A stretch of DNA of 64,000 nt. Source: Microbacterium sp. AK009. Its GTDB lineage: Bacteria; Actinomycetota; Actinomycetes; Actinomycetales; Microbacteriaceae. This document shows, piece by piece, positions 48,765-57,437 of this stretch (position 1 is the stretch's first letter; each line of letters opens with the position of its first letter). The stretch lies in NCBI RefSeq assembly GCF_013410955.1, contig NZ_JACCCG010000003.1:372001-436000 (forward strand), read 5' to 3'. A program made the translations under genes and the position numbers. The notes beneath the pieces were generated by a model. It did no database searches and had not been told where the DNA came from. It saw only the letters and a program-made list of their open reading frames with translations.

Positions 48765-49554
48765 GCAGTCGCCGTCCCCCGATGCGACCGACGCTCTGCT
48801 CGTCGGTCGCAGTGTGCTGATCGTCGACGACGACCCCACCGTGCGGGAGGTCAGCCGCGCCTACCTCGAGCAGGCGGGGTTCACGGTTCACACCGCCGCA
48901 GACGCCTTCTCAGCGCTCGACCGCGCCCGGGCGTTGCGACCAGACCTCCTCGTGCTCGACCGGATGCTCCCCGGCATCGACGGCCTGGAGGTGTGCCGGA
49001 GGGTGCGCGCCGAACGCCCCGACGTGCCGGTCATCATGCTCACCGCCCTCAGCGCCGAGAACGATCGCATCGAAGGCCTGGAGGCCGGCGTCGACGACTA
49101 TCTGGCCAAGCCCTTCTCGCCCCGCGAGCTCACCCTCCGCGTCCGCACGGTCCTCCGGCGGACGCTCGCGGTCGAACGCTCGCCACGCACCTCCGACGAG
49201 GCGATCCTCACCCGCGGTCCCCTCCGCATCGACACCGCCGCGCGCACCGTCGTCCGTGGACACGACGACGTGCTCCTGACAGCGCGGGAGTACGACCTGC
49301 TGCTCTTCCTCGCCCGGAGACCCGGACGGGTGTTCTCGCGGGAAGACCTGCTCGAAGCGGTCTGGGGGTGGTCGCACGGTGATCCCTCGACGGTGACGGT
49401 GCACGTGCGCCGGCTCCGCGAGAAGATCGAATCGGATGCCGCGGAGCCGACGATGCTCGTGACGGTGTGGGGTTTCGGGTATCGGTTCGATGTCCCCGAC
49501 TCCTCGGCGCCGGAGACGGGGCCGTCCGGCGGCGGGGGAGCGGAGGCGCGATGA
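48754..49554 (+). CDS. OmpR-family response regulator
   Basis: A 266-residue two-component regulator. Receiver domain: acidic pocket VDDDPT at 25-29, phospho-acceptor D69 (LVLDRMLPG) and K119 (YLAKPF). OmpR/PhoB winged-helix domain: about residues 150-250 (LLTAREYDLLLFLARRPG, TVTVHVRRLREKIE, VWGFGYRF). It starts inside the CcdA gene, and its stop overlaps the histidine kinase ATG. It probably senses envelope or redox stress tied to the thiol genes; this is inferred from the operon. Confidence 0.94.
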   Translation: MPAEQSPSPDATDALLVGRSVLIVDDDPTVREVSRAYLEQAGFTVHTAADAFSALDRARALRPDLLVLDRMLPGIDGLEVCRRVRAERPDVPVIMLTALSAENDRIEGLEAGVDDYLAKPFSPRELTLRVRTVLRRTLAVERSPRTSDEAILTRGPLRIDTAARTVVRGHDDVLLTAREYDLLLFLARRPGRVFSREDLLEAVWGWSHGDPSTVTVHVRRLREKIESDAAEPTMLVTVWGFGYRFDVPDSSAPETGPSGGGGAEAR

Positions 49555-50726
49555 CGACGTGGGATCTGCTCCTCGTCGTGGCGTACTCGGCCGGGATCGC
49601 CGCTGCGGTCGGCCTGCTGGCCTGGGCGCTCCTCCGACTCATCGCCGGCGCGCGGATCATCGTCCATCTGGTCACGGTGGTCGTCGCCGCCGTCGCGGCC
49701 GTCGTCGGAGGCGTGCTGGTCGCGGCCCAGGCGATGTATCTGTCCGACACCGATGTACAGCTCGCGCTCGCTATCGCCGTCACGAGCGGAATCGTCGCGA
49801 TCGGGGTCGCCTTGCTGCTGGGAGCCCGCATCAGCCGAGCGGCCCGGGTGCTCGGCGACGCGGCCCGAGACCTCGGAGCGGGCGTCGCGGTGTCACCGAC
49901 CGCCGCGTCCACCCTGCCGGTCGGCGAGTTCCGCACCGTTCTGCGCGAACTGGCGGACTCCGACGCGCGACTGCGCCAAGCGCGGGAGGAGGTCGAGCGT
50001 CAGGAGACCGCTCGATCGGATCTCGTGGTGCGGATCGCCCACGATCTGCGTGTCCCGCTCGCCGGGATCCGGGCCCAGGCGGAGGCGCTGCAGGACGGAC
50101 TCGCCCCAGACCCCGACCGCTACCTCGACCAGATCGCCGCACAGGTCGACCGTGTGAACAGGCTCGTCGACGACCTCTTCGCCATCTCCCGCATCGACGC
50201 GGGCACCCTTGCGCTCCGTCTTCAGCCGACATCCCTCGGTGACCTGGCCAGCGACGTGGCCGCTGACCTTCGCGCTGTCGCGGACGCCGCGGAGATAGAC
50301 CTCTCCGTCGAGGTCGATGCCGACGCGACGATCGATGCCGACCCGCTTCAGCTCGGGCGCGCGATCGCCAATCTCGTCGCGAACGCTCTCCAGCACGCTC
50401 CTGACGGAGGGCATGTCCGCGTACGGGTCACCGTCGACGACGAGTGGGCGAGGGTGATCGTCGTCGACGACGGTCCGGGGATTCCCGATGCGGACCGGGA
50501 TCGCCTCTTCGACGCCGGCTGGCGGGGAACGGCGGCGCGGTCGCCGCACGCGCTCGATGTCGGCGGCGGCGCCGGACTGGGTCTGGCCATCGCCCGGGGC
50601 GTCGTCCAGGCCCACGGCGGTCACGTGGATCTGGAAGACACCGGGGGTGGCGGCGCCGAGTTCGTCATCGCTCTCCCGGTCGCCGCCCCCCTCAGCGCGG
50701 TCAGTGCACCGGCATCCCGCCCGTGA
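49551..50726 (+). CDS. Sensor histidine kinase
   Basis: A 391-residue membrane kinase partnering the upstream regulator (ATGA overlap). Two or three helices span residues 6-92, with almost no extracytoplasmic loop, so it may sense the membrane itself. A HAMP-like stretch follows, then the H-box RIAHDLRVPLAG with H164. The ATPase domain has the N-box NLVANALQHAP, VDDGPGIP and GGGAGLGLAIARG. Its last 26 bp overlap the convergent SDR gene. Confidence 0.93.
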   Translation: MTTWDLLLVVAYSAGIAAAVGLLAWALLRLIAGARIIVHLVTVVVAAVAAVVGGVLVAAQAMYLSDTDVQLALAIAVTSGIVAIGVALLLGARISRAARVLGDAARDLGAGVAVSPTAASTLPVGEFRTVLRELADSDARLRQAREEVERQETARSDLVVRIAHDLRVPLAGIRAQAEALQDGLAPDPDRYLDQIAAQVDRVNRLVDDLFAISRIDAGTLALRLQPTSLGDLASDVAADLRAVADAAEIDLSVEVDADATIDADPLQLGRAIANLVANALQHAPDGGHVRVRVTVDDEWARVIVVDDGPGIPDADRDRLFDAGWRGTAARSPHALDVGGGAGLGLAIARGVVQAHGGHVDLEDTGGGGAEFVIALPVAAPLSAVSAPASRP

Positions 50727-51591
50727 CGGCGATCGTCTCGCCGACGACGTAGCTGGACTCCTGAGAAGCGAGGAAGACGAAGGCCGGAGCAAGCTCGACC
50801 GGCTGGCCGGCGCGGCCCATCGGGGTCTGCGACCCGAACTCCTCGATCTTCTCGTTCGGCACAAAGGCCGGCTGCAGCGGCGTCCAGATGGGCCCCGGCG
50901 CGACGCCGTTCACCCGGATGCCGCGCTCGATCAGCTGCTGCGACAGGGCGCGGGTCCAGTTGGCGATCCCGGCCTTCGACACCGCGTACTCCGCGAGCGA
51001 GGGGGAGGGCTGGAAGCCCTGCACGCTCGAGGTCGTGATGATCGAGGCCCCGGGCTCCAGGTGCGGGGAGGCGGCCTTGGTGAGCCAGAAGAGGGGGTAG
51101 ATGTTGGCCTTCACGACGTGGTCGAGGGTCTTGGTCTCGAAGTCGTCGATGCTGTCGACCGTCGGCATGGTGCCGGCGTTGATCACGAGGATGTCGAGCC
51201 CGCCGAGCCCCTCGACGGCCTTCTGGACGACCTCGATGTTCGTCTGCTCCTCCTGCAGGTCGCCCGGCAGGAGCACGGCGACGCGGCCCTCCTTCTCGAT
51301 GAGTGCGGCCACCTCCTCGGCCTGGGCCTGCTCCTCGGCGAGGTAGCTGAGGGCGACGTCGGCGCCCTCGCGGGCGAAGGCGATCGCGACGGCGCGCCCG
51401 ATGCCCGAGTCGGCGCCGGTCACGAGAGCCTTCCGGCCGGGCAGACGCCCCAGGCCGACGTAGCTGGTCTCGCCGTGGTCGGGCGCGGGGTCCATCTTGT
51501 GGATGTCGCCGGGCGCACTCTGCTGCTGCGGCGGGAAGGGCGGGCGCGGGAACTGGGTCGTGGGGTCTTGAGGGGTGTACATGTTCGCCAT
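50701..51591 (-). CDS. SDR-family oxidoreductase (YghA/Gsp39-like)
   Basis: A 296-residue short-chain dehydrogenase with the ~50-residue N-terminal extension of the YghA/general-stress-protein-39 group (MYTPQDPTTQFPRPPFPPQQ). The GADSGIGRAVAIAFAREGAD cofactor loop, NAGTM and SSVQGF follow, with YAVSK as the catalytic YxxxK. TAGCGT lies 7 nt before ATG 51591, and overlaps the GTG at 51600, which argues for the ATG. Substrate unknown. A close paralogue lies at 56.5-57.4 kb. Confidence 0.91.
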   Translation of the reverse strand: MANMYTPQDPTTQFPRPPFPPQQQSAPGDIHKMDPAPDHGETSYVGLGRLPGRKALVTGADSGIGRAVAIAFAREGADVALSYLAEEQAQAEEVAALIEKEGRVAVLLPGDLQEEQTNIEVVQKAVEGLGGLDILVINAGTMPTVDSIDDFETKTLDHVVKANIYPLFWLTKAASPHLEPGASIITTSSVQGFQPSPSLAEYAVSKAGIANWTRALSQQLIERGIRVNGVAPGPIWTPLQPAFVPNEKIEEFGSQTPMGRAGQPVELAPAFVFLASQESSYVVGETIAVTGGMPVH

Positions 51592-51728
51592 GCCCGCCAC
51601 GCTAGGCGGGAAGACGGATGCGGCGGCCCGGGGTTGCGCCGGCGGCGAGAGCGCGATACGGCGCTACCCTCCGGCGCCGGTCGGCGCAACCCTGCCCCGA
51701 AGTGCCGCACCCTTCGTAGCCTGAATGC

Positions 51729-53540
51729 GTGACCCCGGCATCCCCCTCGCCCAGCGACCTGCGCGATTACGCGCCCATCGGTGACGGACGCACGATCGCG
51801 CTCGTGGGCCTGCGGGGGCAGATCGACTGGCTGCCGCTGCCCAACCTCGACTCACCGCCCGTGTTCGCGCGAATCCTCGACGACGCGACAGGCGGGTGCA
51901 TCGAGCTGGAACCGGTCGGCGAGTACACCGTGCGCCGTCGCTACATCGCCCGCACCAATGTGCTGCAGACGACCTTCACGACGCCGACGGGCCGCGCCCG
52001 CATCACCGACGCGATGGTGACCGGAGTGGCGGGGCGTCTGCCGTGGGCCGAACTCGCACGGCGCATCGAGGGCGTCGACGGCGAGGTCGAGTTCCAGTGG
52101 GCCGTGCAGCCCGGGTCGCGCTTGCAGACGGCGGCGCCGTGGATCGAACAGCACGAGGGCGCCGCGGTGCTGCGCGTCGGGGGGATCTCGCTGGCCGTGG
52201 TCGGCAACGCGCACGGCCCCGACGATCCCGACCCCGACGGGGTCAGCGGTCCGCTCCTGCGCGGCTCGTTCACCACGGCGAGCGATTCGCGCCACCTCAT
52301 CGTCATCGTCGCCACCGACGGCGAGCCCCTCCACCTCCCCGTGCCCCAGAACGTCGACCGCAGCGTCGACCGCACCATCGACGGCTGGCGCGCGTGGTCG
52401 CGCGAGTTCTCGTACGAGGGTCCGTGGCAGGACGCCGTGCAGCGCAGCGCCCTCGCGCTGAAGCTCCTCGTCTACTCGCCGACCGGTGCGATCGCCGCGG
52501 CGGCGACGACCTCGCTCCCCGAGAATCCGCGGGGCGGGAAGAACTGGGACTACCGCTTCGCGTGGGTGCGCGACCTCGCCTACACCGCTCACGCCCTCGT
52601 GCGCTTCGGCCTGCGGGAGGAGACGCACGCGGCCATCTCGTGGCTGCTGCGCACCATCCGAGACAACGGCCCCGACCTGCATGTCCTCTACTCCCTCCGC
52701 GGCGAGATCACGTCGGGCGTCGAGGAGTTCGACGTCGACGGGTGGAAGGGCATCGGCCCCGTCGTCTCGGGCAACCCGGCCCGCGATCAGCTGCAGCTGG
52801 GGGTGTACGGAGATCTGTTCGCGATCTGCCGGACCTACGTCGACGCCGGCAACATCCTGGATGTCGCGACGGGGCGCATGCTCGCCGACATGGCCGACCG
52901 CACCTGCGATCTGTGGCGGAACCCCGACTCGGGCATGTGGGAGCTTCCGGAGATCCGGCACTACACCTCGTCCAAGATGGGATGCTGGCAGGCGCTCAAC
53001 GATGCCACCTGGCTCGCCGAACGCGGTTCGATCCCCGGCAACGCCGACCGCTGGCGCGCCGAGCGCGAGCGCATCCGGCAGTGGGTCGCCGAGTTCGGGT
53101 GGTCGGACGATGCGGGCAGTTACGTCATGTACCCGGGGTCGGCCGATCTCGACACCTCGGTGCTGCTGCACGCCGAGAGCGGCTTCGACCGGGGCGAGCG
53201 GATGTCGGCGACGATCGATGCGCTCACCGCGGCGCTCGGCGCCGGAAACGGTCTGCTCTACCGCTACACCGGGATGGCGGCTGAGGAGCACACGTTCGTC
53301 GCCTCGGCGTTCTGGCGCGCGGGAGCCCTGGCCTGCGTCGGCCGCCACGACGAGGCGCTGGCCGCCATGGACGCGCTGGTCGGCGCGGCGAATGATGTGG
53401 GGATCTACGCCGAGATGATCTCCGCTGACGATGGGGCGTTCTGGGGCAACCTTCCGCAGGCCCTGAGCCACCTCGCGCTGGTGAGCGCCGCTCTGACCAT
53501 TCGCCAGCTCGTGTCGGACGACGAGCTCGAGGGGCGCTGA
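51729..53540 (+). CDS. Glycoside hydrolase family 15 protein (glucoamylase/trehalase)
   Basis: A 603-residue cytoplasmic enzyme with an N-terminal beta-sandwich (residues 1-230) and an (alpha/alpha)6 barrel. Signatures are NPRGGKNWDYRFAWVRD, GWKGIGPVVSGNPARDQLQLG and MWELPEIRHYTSSKMGCW. Actinobacterial homologues include GH15 trehalases as well as glucoamylases, so either maltodextrin or trehalose may be the substrate. The GTG start is supported by TAGCCT (51717-51722) 6 nt upstream. Confidence 0.93.
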   Translation: MTPASPSPSDLRDYAPIGDGRTIALVGLRGQIDWLPLPNLDSPPVFARILDDATGGCIELEPVGEYTVRRRYIARTNVLQTTFTTPTGRARITDAMVTGVAGRLPWAELARRIEGVDGEVEFQWAVQPGSRLQTAAPWIEQHEGAAVLRVGGISLAVVGNAHGPDDPDPDGVSGPLLRGSFTTASDSRHLIVIVATDGEPLHLPVPQNVDRSVDRTIDGWRAWSREFSYEGPWQDAVQRSALALKLLVYSPTGAIAAAATTSLPENPRGGKNWDYRFAWVRDLAYTAHALVRFGLREETHAAISWLLRTIRDNGPDLHVLYSLRGEITSGVEEFDVDGWKGIGPVVSGNPARDQLQLGVYGDLFAICRTYVDAGNILDVATGRMLADMADRTCDLWRNPDSGMWELPEIRHYTSSKMGCWQALNDATWLAERGSIPGNADRWRAERERIRQWVAEFGWSDDAGSYVMYPGSADLDTSVLLHAESGFDRGERMSATIDALTAALGAGNGLLYRYTGMAAEEHTFVASAFWRAGALACVGRHDEALAAMDALVGAANDVGIYAEMISADDGAFWGNLPQALSHLALVSAALTIRQLVSDDELEGR

Positions 53541-53556
53541 CCCGGCGTTCTCGCGT

Positions 53557-55110
53557 TCAGGCCGCGCGGGAGCGCAGCATCCGGTCGGCCGTCCGCAGCG
53601 ACAGCGCCATCTGCGCCAGGCACGGATTGGCCGCCAGGGCGCTGGGGTAGGTGGAGTTGTCGCACACCCAGAGATTCGGGATGTCGTGACTGCGGCCGTC
53701 GGCGTCGACGACGCCGATCGCGGGGTCGGTGCTCATCCGACACGTGCCGAGGGTGTGCGCCGAGCGGGCGAGCACGCGGATGTCGCGGGCGCCGCTCGCC
53801 TCGAGGATGCCGGTGAGGGTGCCTGTCGCGTGTTCGTCGATGGCCTTCTCGTTCGGGCCCGGGCTGAAGGTGACCTCGGCGCGCGGAACGCCGAACTCGT
53901 CGAGCTCGTCCGAGAGCACCAGCCGGTTCTGATCGGCGGGGAGGCACTCGGCGTTGATGCCGATCCCGACGGAGAACTGCCACGCATCGAGGGCGTCCAT
54001 GAGCTCCCGGCCCCACAGGTCGCCGCCGCGCACCAGCATGGTGGCGTGGGTCACGGGCATCACCCCGAGGCTCTGGATGAGGTAGCCGCCGGCGAAGCCG
54101 GCGTCGGCGGGGCGCACGAAATCCTCGCTGATGAGGGAAGACGGATACCCGCGGTAGCCGCGGACCTGGGCGTCGACGCGCCCCCACGCCTGCAGCGCGC
54201 CGTGCGCGAGGAAGTTGCGTCCCACCATGCCGCTCGAGTTCGCCAAGCCGGTGTGGAGCAGCAGGCGCGGGGTCTCCACCCCTCCGGCGGCGAGGACGAG
54301 CGCGGCGCATCGCTGTCGCATCTCGCGGCCGTCGCGGGTGTAGACGACCGCGGCGACCCGGCCCGCGGCGTCGAGCTCGATGCCGTGCACCGTGCTGTCG
54401 GGGCGGATCTCCGCGCCGGCGGCCACGGCGGCGGGCAGGTAGGTGTTCGCCGTCGTCGCCTTGGCGTCGCTGCGATCGCCCTGGTGGATGCTGCCGAGGT
54501 TGAGGTTCCGCGAGCGGTGGCCGTAGTGCGGCTGATCGTGATCGCGGGTGAGGATCGCCGCGGGGGCGGTGGCGGTGCGGATGCCGCGGGCCTCGCAGCC
54601 GAGGGCCACGAGGTCGGCGGGAGCGTTGCGCTCCGTGCCGGGCCAGTGGTAGGTCCGCCCCTCGTCCCACGGGTAGGGGGTCGGGCCGGAGACCCCGACG
54701 GTGCGCTCGACCTCTTCGATGTAGCGGGTCAGCTCGTCGTGGTCGATCGGCCAGTCCTCGCCCACGCCGAACTCGGTCCGAAGTGTCAGGTCGCGCGCGT
54801 CGGGGCGCGGCGCGAACGCTCCCCAGTGGAGGGTGCCGCCACCGACCCCGCGACCGCTGTTGTTCGGCCCGAACGCGGTGGGGGCCTCGCCCCCGCTGAT
54901 CCGCTCCGACATCCAGTTCACGCGCCGCCCCTCGACCTCGTCGGGGATCAGCTGGGCGGGATCGAGGCTCGGCCCGGCCTCCAGGGCCACGACCCTCAGG
55001 CCGGCGGCGGCCAGGCGGGCGAGGAGCGGGCCGCCCCCGGCACCGGTGCCCACGACGACGACGTCGACGATCTCGTCCGTGGGGTAGGTGCGCATGTCGG
55101 TGAGATTCAT
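53557..55110 (-). CDS. GMC-family FAD oxidoreductase
   Basis: A 517-residue flavoprotein resembling the large subunit of gluconate 2-dehydrogenase. The FAD-binding VVVGTGAGGGPLLARL with LEAGPSLD is at the N-terminus, GRGVGGGTLHWG follows, and the C-terminal active site has SAHTLGTCRMSTDP with DNSTYPSALAANP. There is no signal peptide. It overlaps the stop of the upstream hydrolase-fusion gene by 4 bp (ATGA); that fusion carries the matching small-subunit domain, so the two proteins may form a sugar- or alcohol-oxidising complex. No cytochrome subunit is encoded nearby. Confidence 0.9.
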   Translation of the reverse strand: MNLTDMRTYPTDEIVDVVVVGTGAGGGPLLARLAAAGLRVVALEAGPSLDPAQLIPDEVEGRRVNWMSERISGGEAPTAFGPNNSGRGVGGGTLHWGAFAPRPDARDLTLRTEFGVGEDWPIDHDELTRYIEEVERTVGVSGPTPYPWDEGRTYHWPGTERNAPADLVALGCEARGIRTATAPAAILTRDHDQPHYGHRSRNLNLGSIHQGDRSDAKATTANTYLPAAVAAGAEIRPDSTVHGIELDAAGRVAAVVYTRDGREMRQRCAALVLAAGGVETPRLLLHTGLANSSGMVGRNFLAHGALQAWGRVDAQVRGYRGYPSSLISEDFVRPADAGFAGGYLIQSLGVMPVTHATMLVRGGDLWGRELMDALDAWQFSVGIGINAECLPADQNRLVLSDELDEFGVPRAEVTFSPGPNEKAIDEHATGTLTGILEASGARDIRVLARSAHTLGTCRMSTDPAIGVVDADGRSHDIPNLWVCDNSTYPSALAANPCLAQMALSLRTADRMLRSRAA

Positions 55111-56480
55111 CGGTCGTCTTCCGTAGCGAGGGTGCCGAGCGTGTCGGGTTCCCAGGCGGCGCGGCGGTCGGCGCGGAGCTCGGAGAAGCCGGGGTCGGAG
55201 GCGGTGATCGCGGTGATGAAGCCGTCGAAGCCCAGCCGGGCGGAGGTCGCGGGATGCGACACCCACGCCTGTGCGAGGTCGACGCGGAGGTCTTCGAACC
55301 ATCGCCGGGTGGTGTCGTCGTCCCACGGCGAGCCGGCGAAACCCTTTCCGGCGATGAGGTCGGAGATGAGGTGGTCCTGGCTCGTCGTGTCACTGGGCCA
55401 GACATCGGCGAGGGCGTCGAGCCCGAGTCGGTAGGCCTCGGCGTCGCAGGGGAGGCCGGGTGGGCGCCAGCCGTCGCCCCGGTCTGCGGCCAGTTCGCGG
55501 TCGACGACGCGGGCGAGGTCGAACCGGTCGTCGAGGTCTCGCGGCATCAGTCGTCCGGCGATCGCATCCAAGAGCGCCAGCTGCTCCTGCGTGAGAGCGA
55601 GCGGCGCGGCGCCGGGGTCGTCGGCGAGATGACGGCGGGAGAGGAAGCCGCGCGTTTCGGCATCGGTCCGGTCGGAGGCGATGATCCGGCCCCAGCTGTC
55701 GGGCACCCGGGTGGAACCGAGGACGACCGCGTTCCACAACGCTTCGATGGCCTCGGCGACCGCGGACGGGCTCTCCCACAGCAGCAGGTGGCCGGTGCCG
55801 GGCAGCGCCGTGATCGTCGCGCGCGGGAGGATGGCGGCCACGAGGTCGGGCTGCGCGTCGGCGCCGAGGTCGTCGTCCTCCTCGCCGGCGAGGACGACCG
55901 TGGGAACGGCGGCGATGTCCAGGTCGGCGCTGATGTCTTCGCGGCTGCCCGCTTCGAGCCACCGCCGCCAGGCGCGCGGCGACATGGCCCGCACCTGCGA
56001 GATCGCGGCCGCCTCGTCGGCGGCCGGCAACGGCGCGGCGACGTTGGCGGCGACGAACGCGCGCGCGTCCTCCTCGGAGATCGGCCCGTCGGCGACCCAC
56101 GACAGCATCTGCTCTCGCTTCTCGGCGGCCATCGGCTCGGGGGTGGCCGGAGACGGCGCGAGAAGCACCAGCCCCGCGAGCCCGAAGAGGGGCGCATCCC
56201 CGCGGAGGACCCGATCGGCGACGGCGGCGGCGACCTTTCCCCCCATGCTGTGGCCGCACAGGATCCAGGGCCCACCGGTCGCCGTCTGGGCGATCGCCGC
56301 GATGACGCCGTCGGCGAGAGCGGAGACGCCGGCGTCCGCGGCATCCGGACTGCCACCGTGACCCGGCAGGTCGATGCCGACCACCGTGAGAGCGGGGGAG
56401 AGATGCGTGGCGAGGGGGGCGGCGGCCTCGGCCGAGAGTCCGAGCCCCGGCAGCACGTAGACCGTGCCTTCGGATCTCAC
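55107..56480 (-). CDS. Alpha/beta hydrolase fused to gluconate 2-dehydrogenase subunit 3-like domain
   Basis: A 457-residue fusion. Residues 1-255 are an alpha/beta hydrolase (VYVLPGLGLSAEAA, nucleophile GHSMGG with S78, His in GTGHLLLW at 231). Residues about 295-440 (LTQEQLALLDAIAGRLMPRD, then a region ending in WVSHPATSARLGFDGF) resemble the gluconate 2-dehydrogenase subunit 3 family, which partners GMC flavoproteins. The GMC gene is directly downstream with a 4-bp overlap, and an SDR gene directly upstream with a GTGA overlap. A lactone-hydrolysing half coupled to a sugar oxidase would make chemical sense, but this is inference. Confidence 0.85.
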   Translation of the reverse strand: MRSEGTVYVLPGLGLSAEAAAPLATHLSPALTVVGIDLPGHGGSPDAADAGVSALADGVIAAIAQTATGGPWILCGHSMGGKVAAAVADRVLRGDAPLFGLAGLVLLAPSPATPEPMAAEKREQMLSWVADGPISEEDARAFVAANVAAPLPAADEAAAISQVRAMSPRAWRRWLEAGSREDISADLDIAAVPTVVLAGEEDDDLGADAQPDLVAAILPRATITALPGTGHLLLWESPSAVAEAIEALWNAVVLGSTRVPDSWGRIIASDRTDAETRGFLSRRHLADDPGAAPLALTQEQLALLDAIAGRLMPRDLDDRFDLARVVDRELAADRGDGWRPPGLPCDAEAYRLGLDALADVWPSDTTSQDHLISDLIAGKGFAGSPWDDDTTRRWFEDLRVDLAQAWVSHPATSARLGFDGFITAITASDPGFSELRADRRAAWEPDTLGTLATEDDR

Positions 56481-57376
56481 GGGGTCATCATCCCGCCGTT
56501 GACATTCAGCGTCGCACCCGAGACGTAGCTGGATTCCGCGGAGGCGAGGAATACGTACGCGGGCGCCAGCTCGGCCGGCTGACCGGCGCGCTGATAGGTG
56601 TTCTCGTCGTCGAACGCCGCCATCTGCTCGTCCGAGACGCCGTCCGAGACCTGGAGCGCCGTCCAGACCGGGCCGGGCGCGACCACGTTCACGCGGATGC
56701 CGCGCTCGGCGAGCTGCTGCGCGAGACCCTTCGAGAGGTTGTTGATCGCCGCCTTCGTCGCGGCGTAGTCGAGGCGGTCAGGTGCCGGCTTGTACGCCTC
56801 GAGGGAGGCGGTGTTGATGATGCTGGAGCCTGCGGGAAGGTGGGCGAGCGCGGCCTTCGTCAGCCAGAACGGCGCGAAGACGTTCGTGCGGAAGGTCAGC
56901 TCGAACTGCTCGTCGCTCAGGTCTTCGACCCGGTCGACGGCGATCTGCCGCCCGGCGTTGTTCACCAGGATGTCCAGACCCCCGAGCACCGAGACCGCCT
57001 CGTCGATGATCGCGCGGCAGCGGGCGGCGTCGGCGATGTCGGCGACGATCGCGTGACCCCGCGCCCCGGCATCCGCGATCTGCTGCAGGATGTGCGCGGC
57101 ATCCTCCGTCTCGTCGGGGAGATGCACGATCGCGACGTCGGCTCCCTCGCGGGCGAACGCGATCGCGACGGCGCCGCCGATCCCCGAGTCGCCGCCGGTG
57201 ACCAGCGCCTTCCGGCCGGTGAGGCGTCCCGTGCCGCGGTAGGTCTCCTCACCGAGGTCGGGGACCGGCTGCATCCGGGCCTGCACCCCCGGCTCGGGCT
57301 GGTGCTGAACCGGCGGCTCGACGCGCGCATAGCGCTTCACCGGGTCATCGAACGTGTACTGGTCCCGAGTGCTCAT
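56477..57376 (-). CDS. SDR-family oxidoreductase (YghA/Gsp39-like)
   Basis: A 299-residue short-chain dehydrogenase and close paralogue of the one at 50.7-51.6 kb. It has the same N-terminal extension (KRYARVEPPVQHQPEPGVQA), GGDSGIGGAVAIAFAREGAD, NNAGRQ and YAATK. TATCGT (57383-57388, reverse strand) is 6 nt before the ATG, so it is the leaderless first gene of an operon with the hydrolase fusion (GTGA overlap) and the GMC oxidoreductase (ATGA overlap). Substrate unknown, perhaps a sugar or sugar lactone given its partners. Confidence 0.92.
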   Translation of the reverse strand: MSTRDQYTFDDPVKRYARVEPPVQHQPEPGVQARMQPVPDLGEETYRGTGRLTGRKALVTGGDSGIGGAVAIAFAREGADVAIVHLPDETEDAAHILQQIADAGARGHAIVADIADAARCRAIIDEAVSVLGGLDILVNNAGRQIAVDRVEDLSDEQFELTFRTNVFAPFWLTKAALAHLPAGSSIINTASLEAYKPAPDRLDYAATKAAINNLSKGLAQQLAERGIRVNVVAPGPVWTALQVSDGVSDEQMAAFDDENTYQRAGQPAELAPAYVFLASAESSYVSGATLNVNGGMMTP

Positions 57377-57437
57377 GCGGTCACGATAGGTGTCCGACCT
57401 CGTGGATAGCCGGGGTTGCGCTCGTGGGACATTTGCG

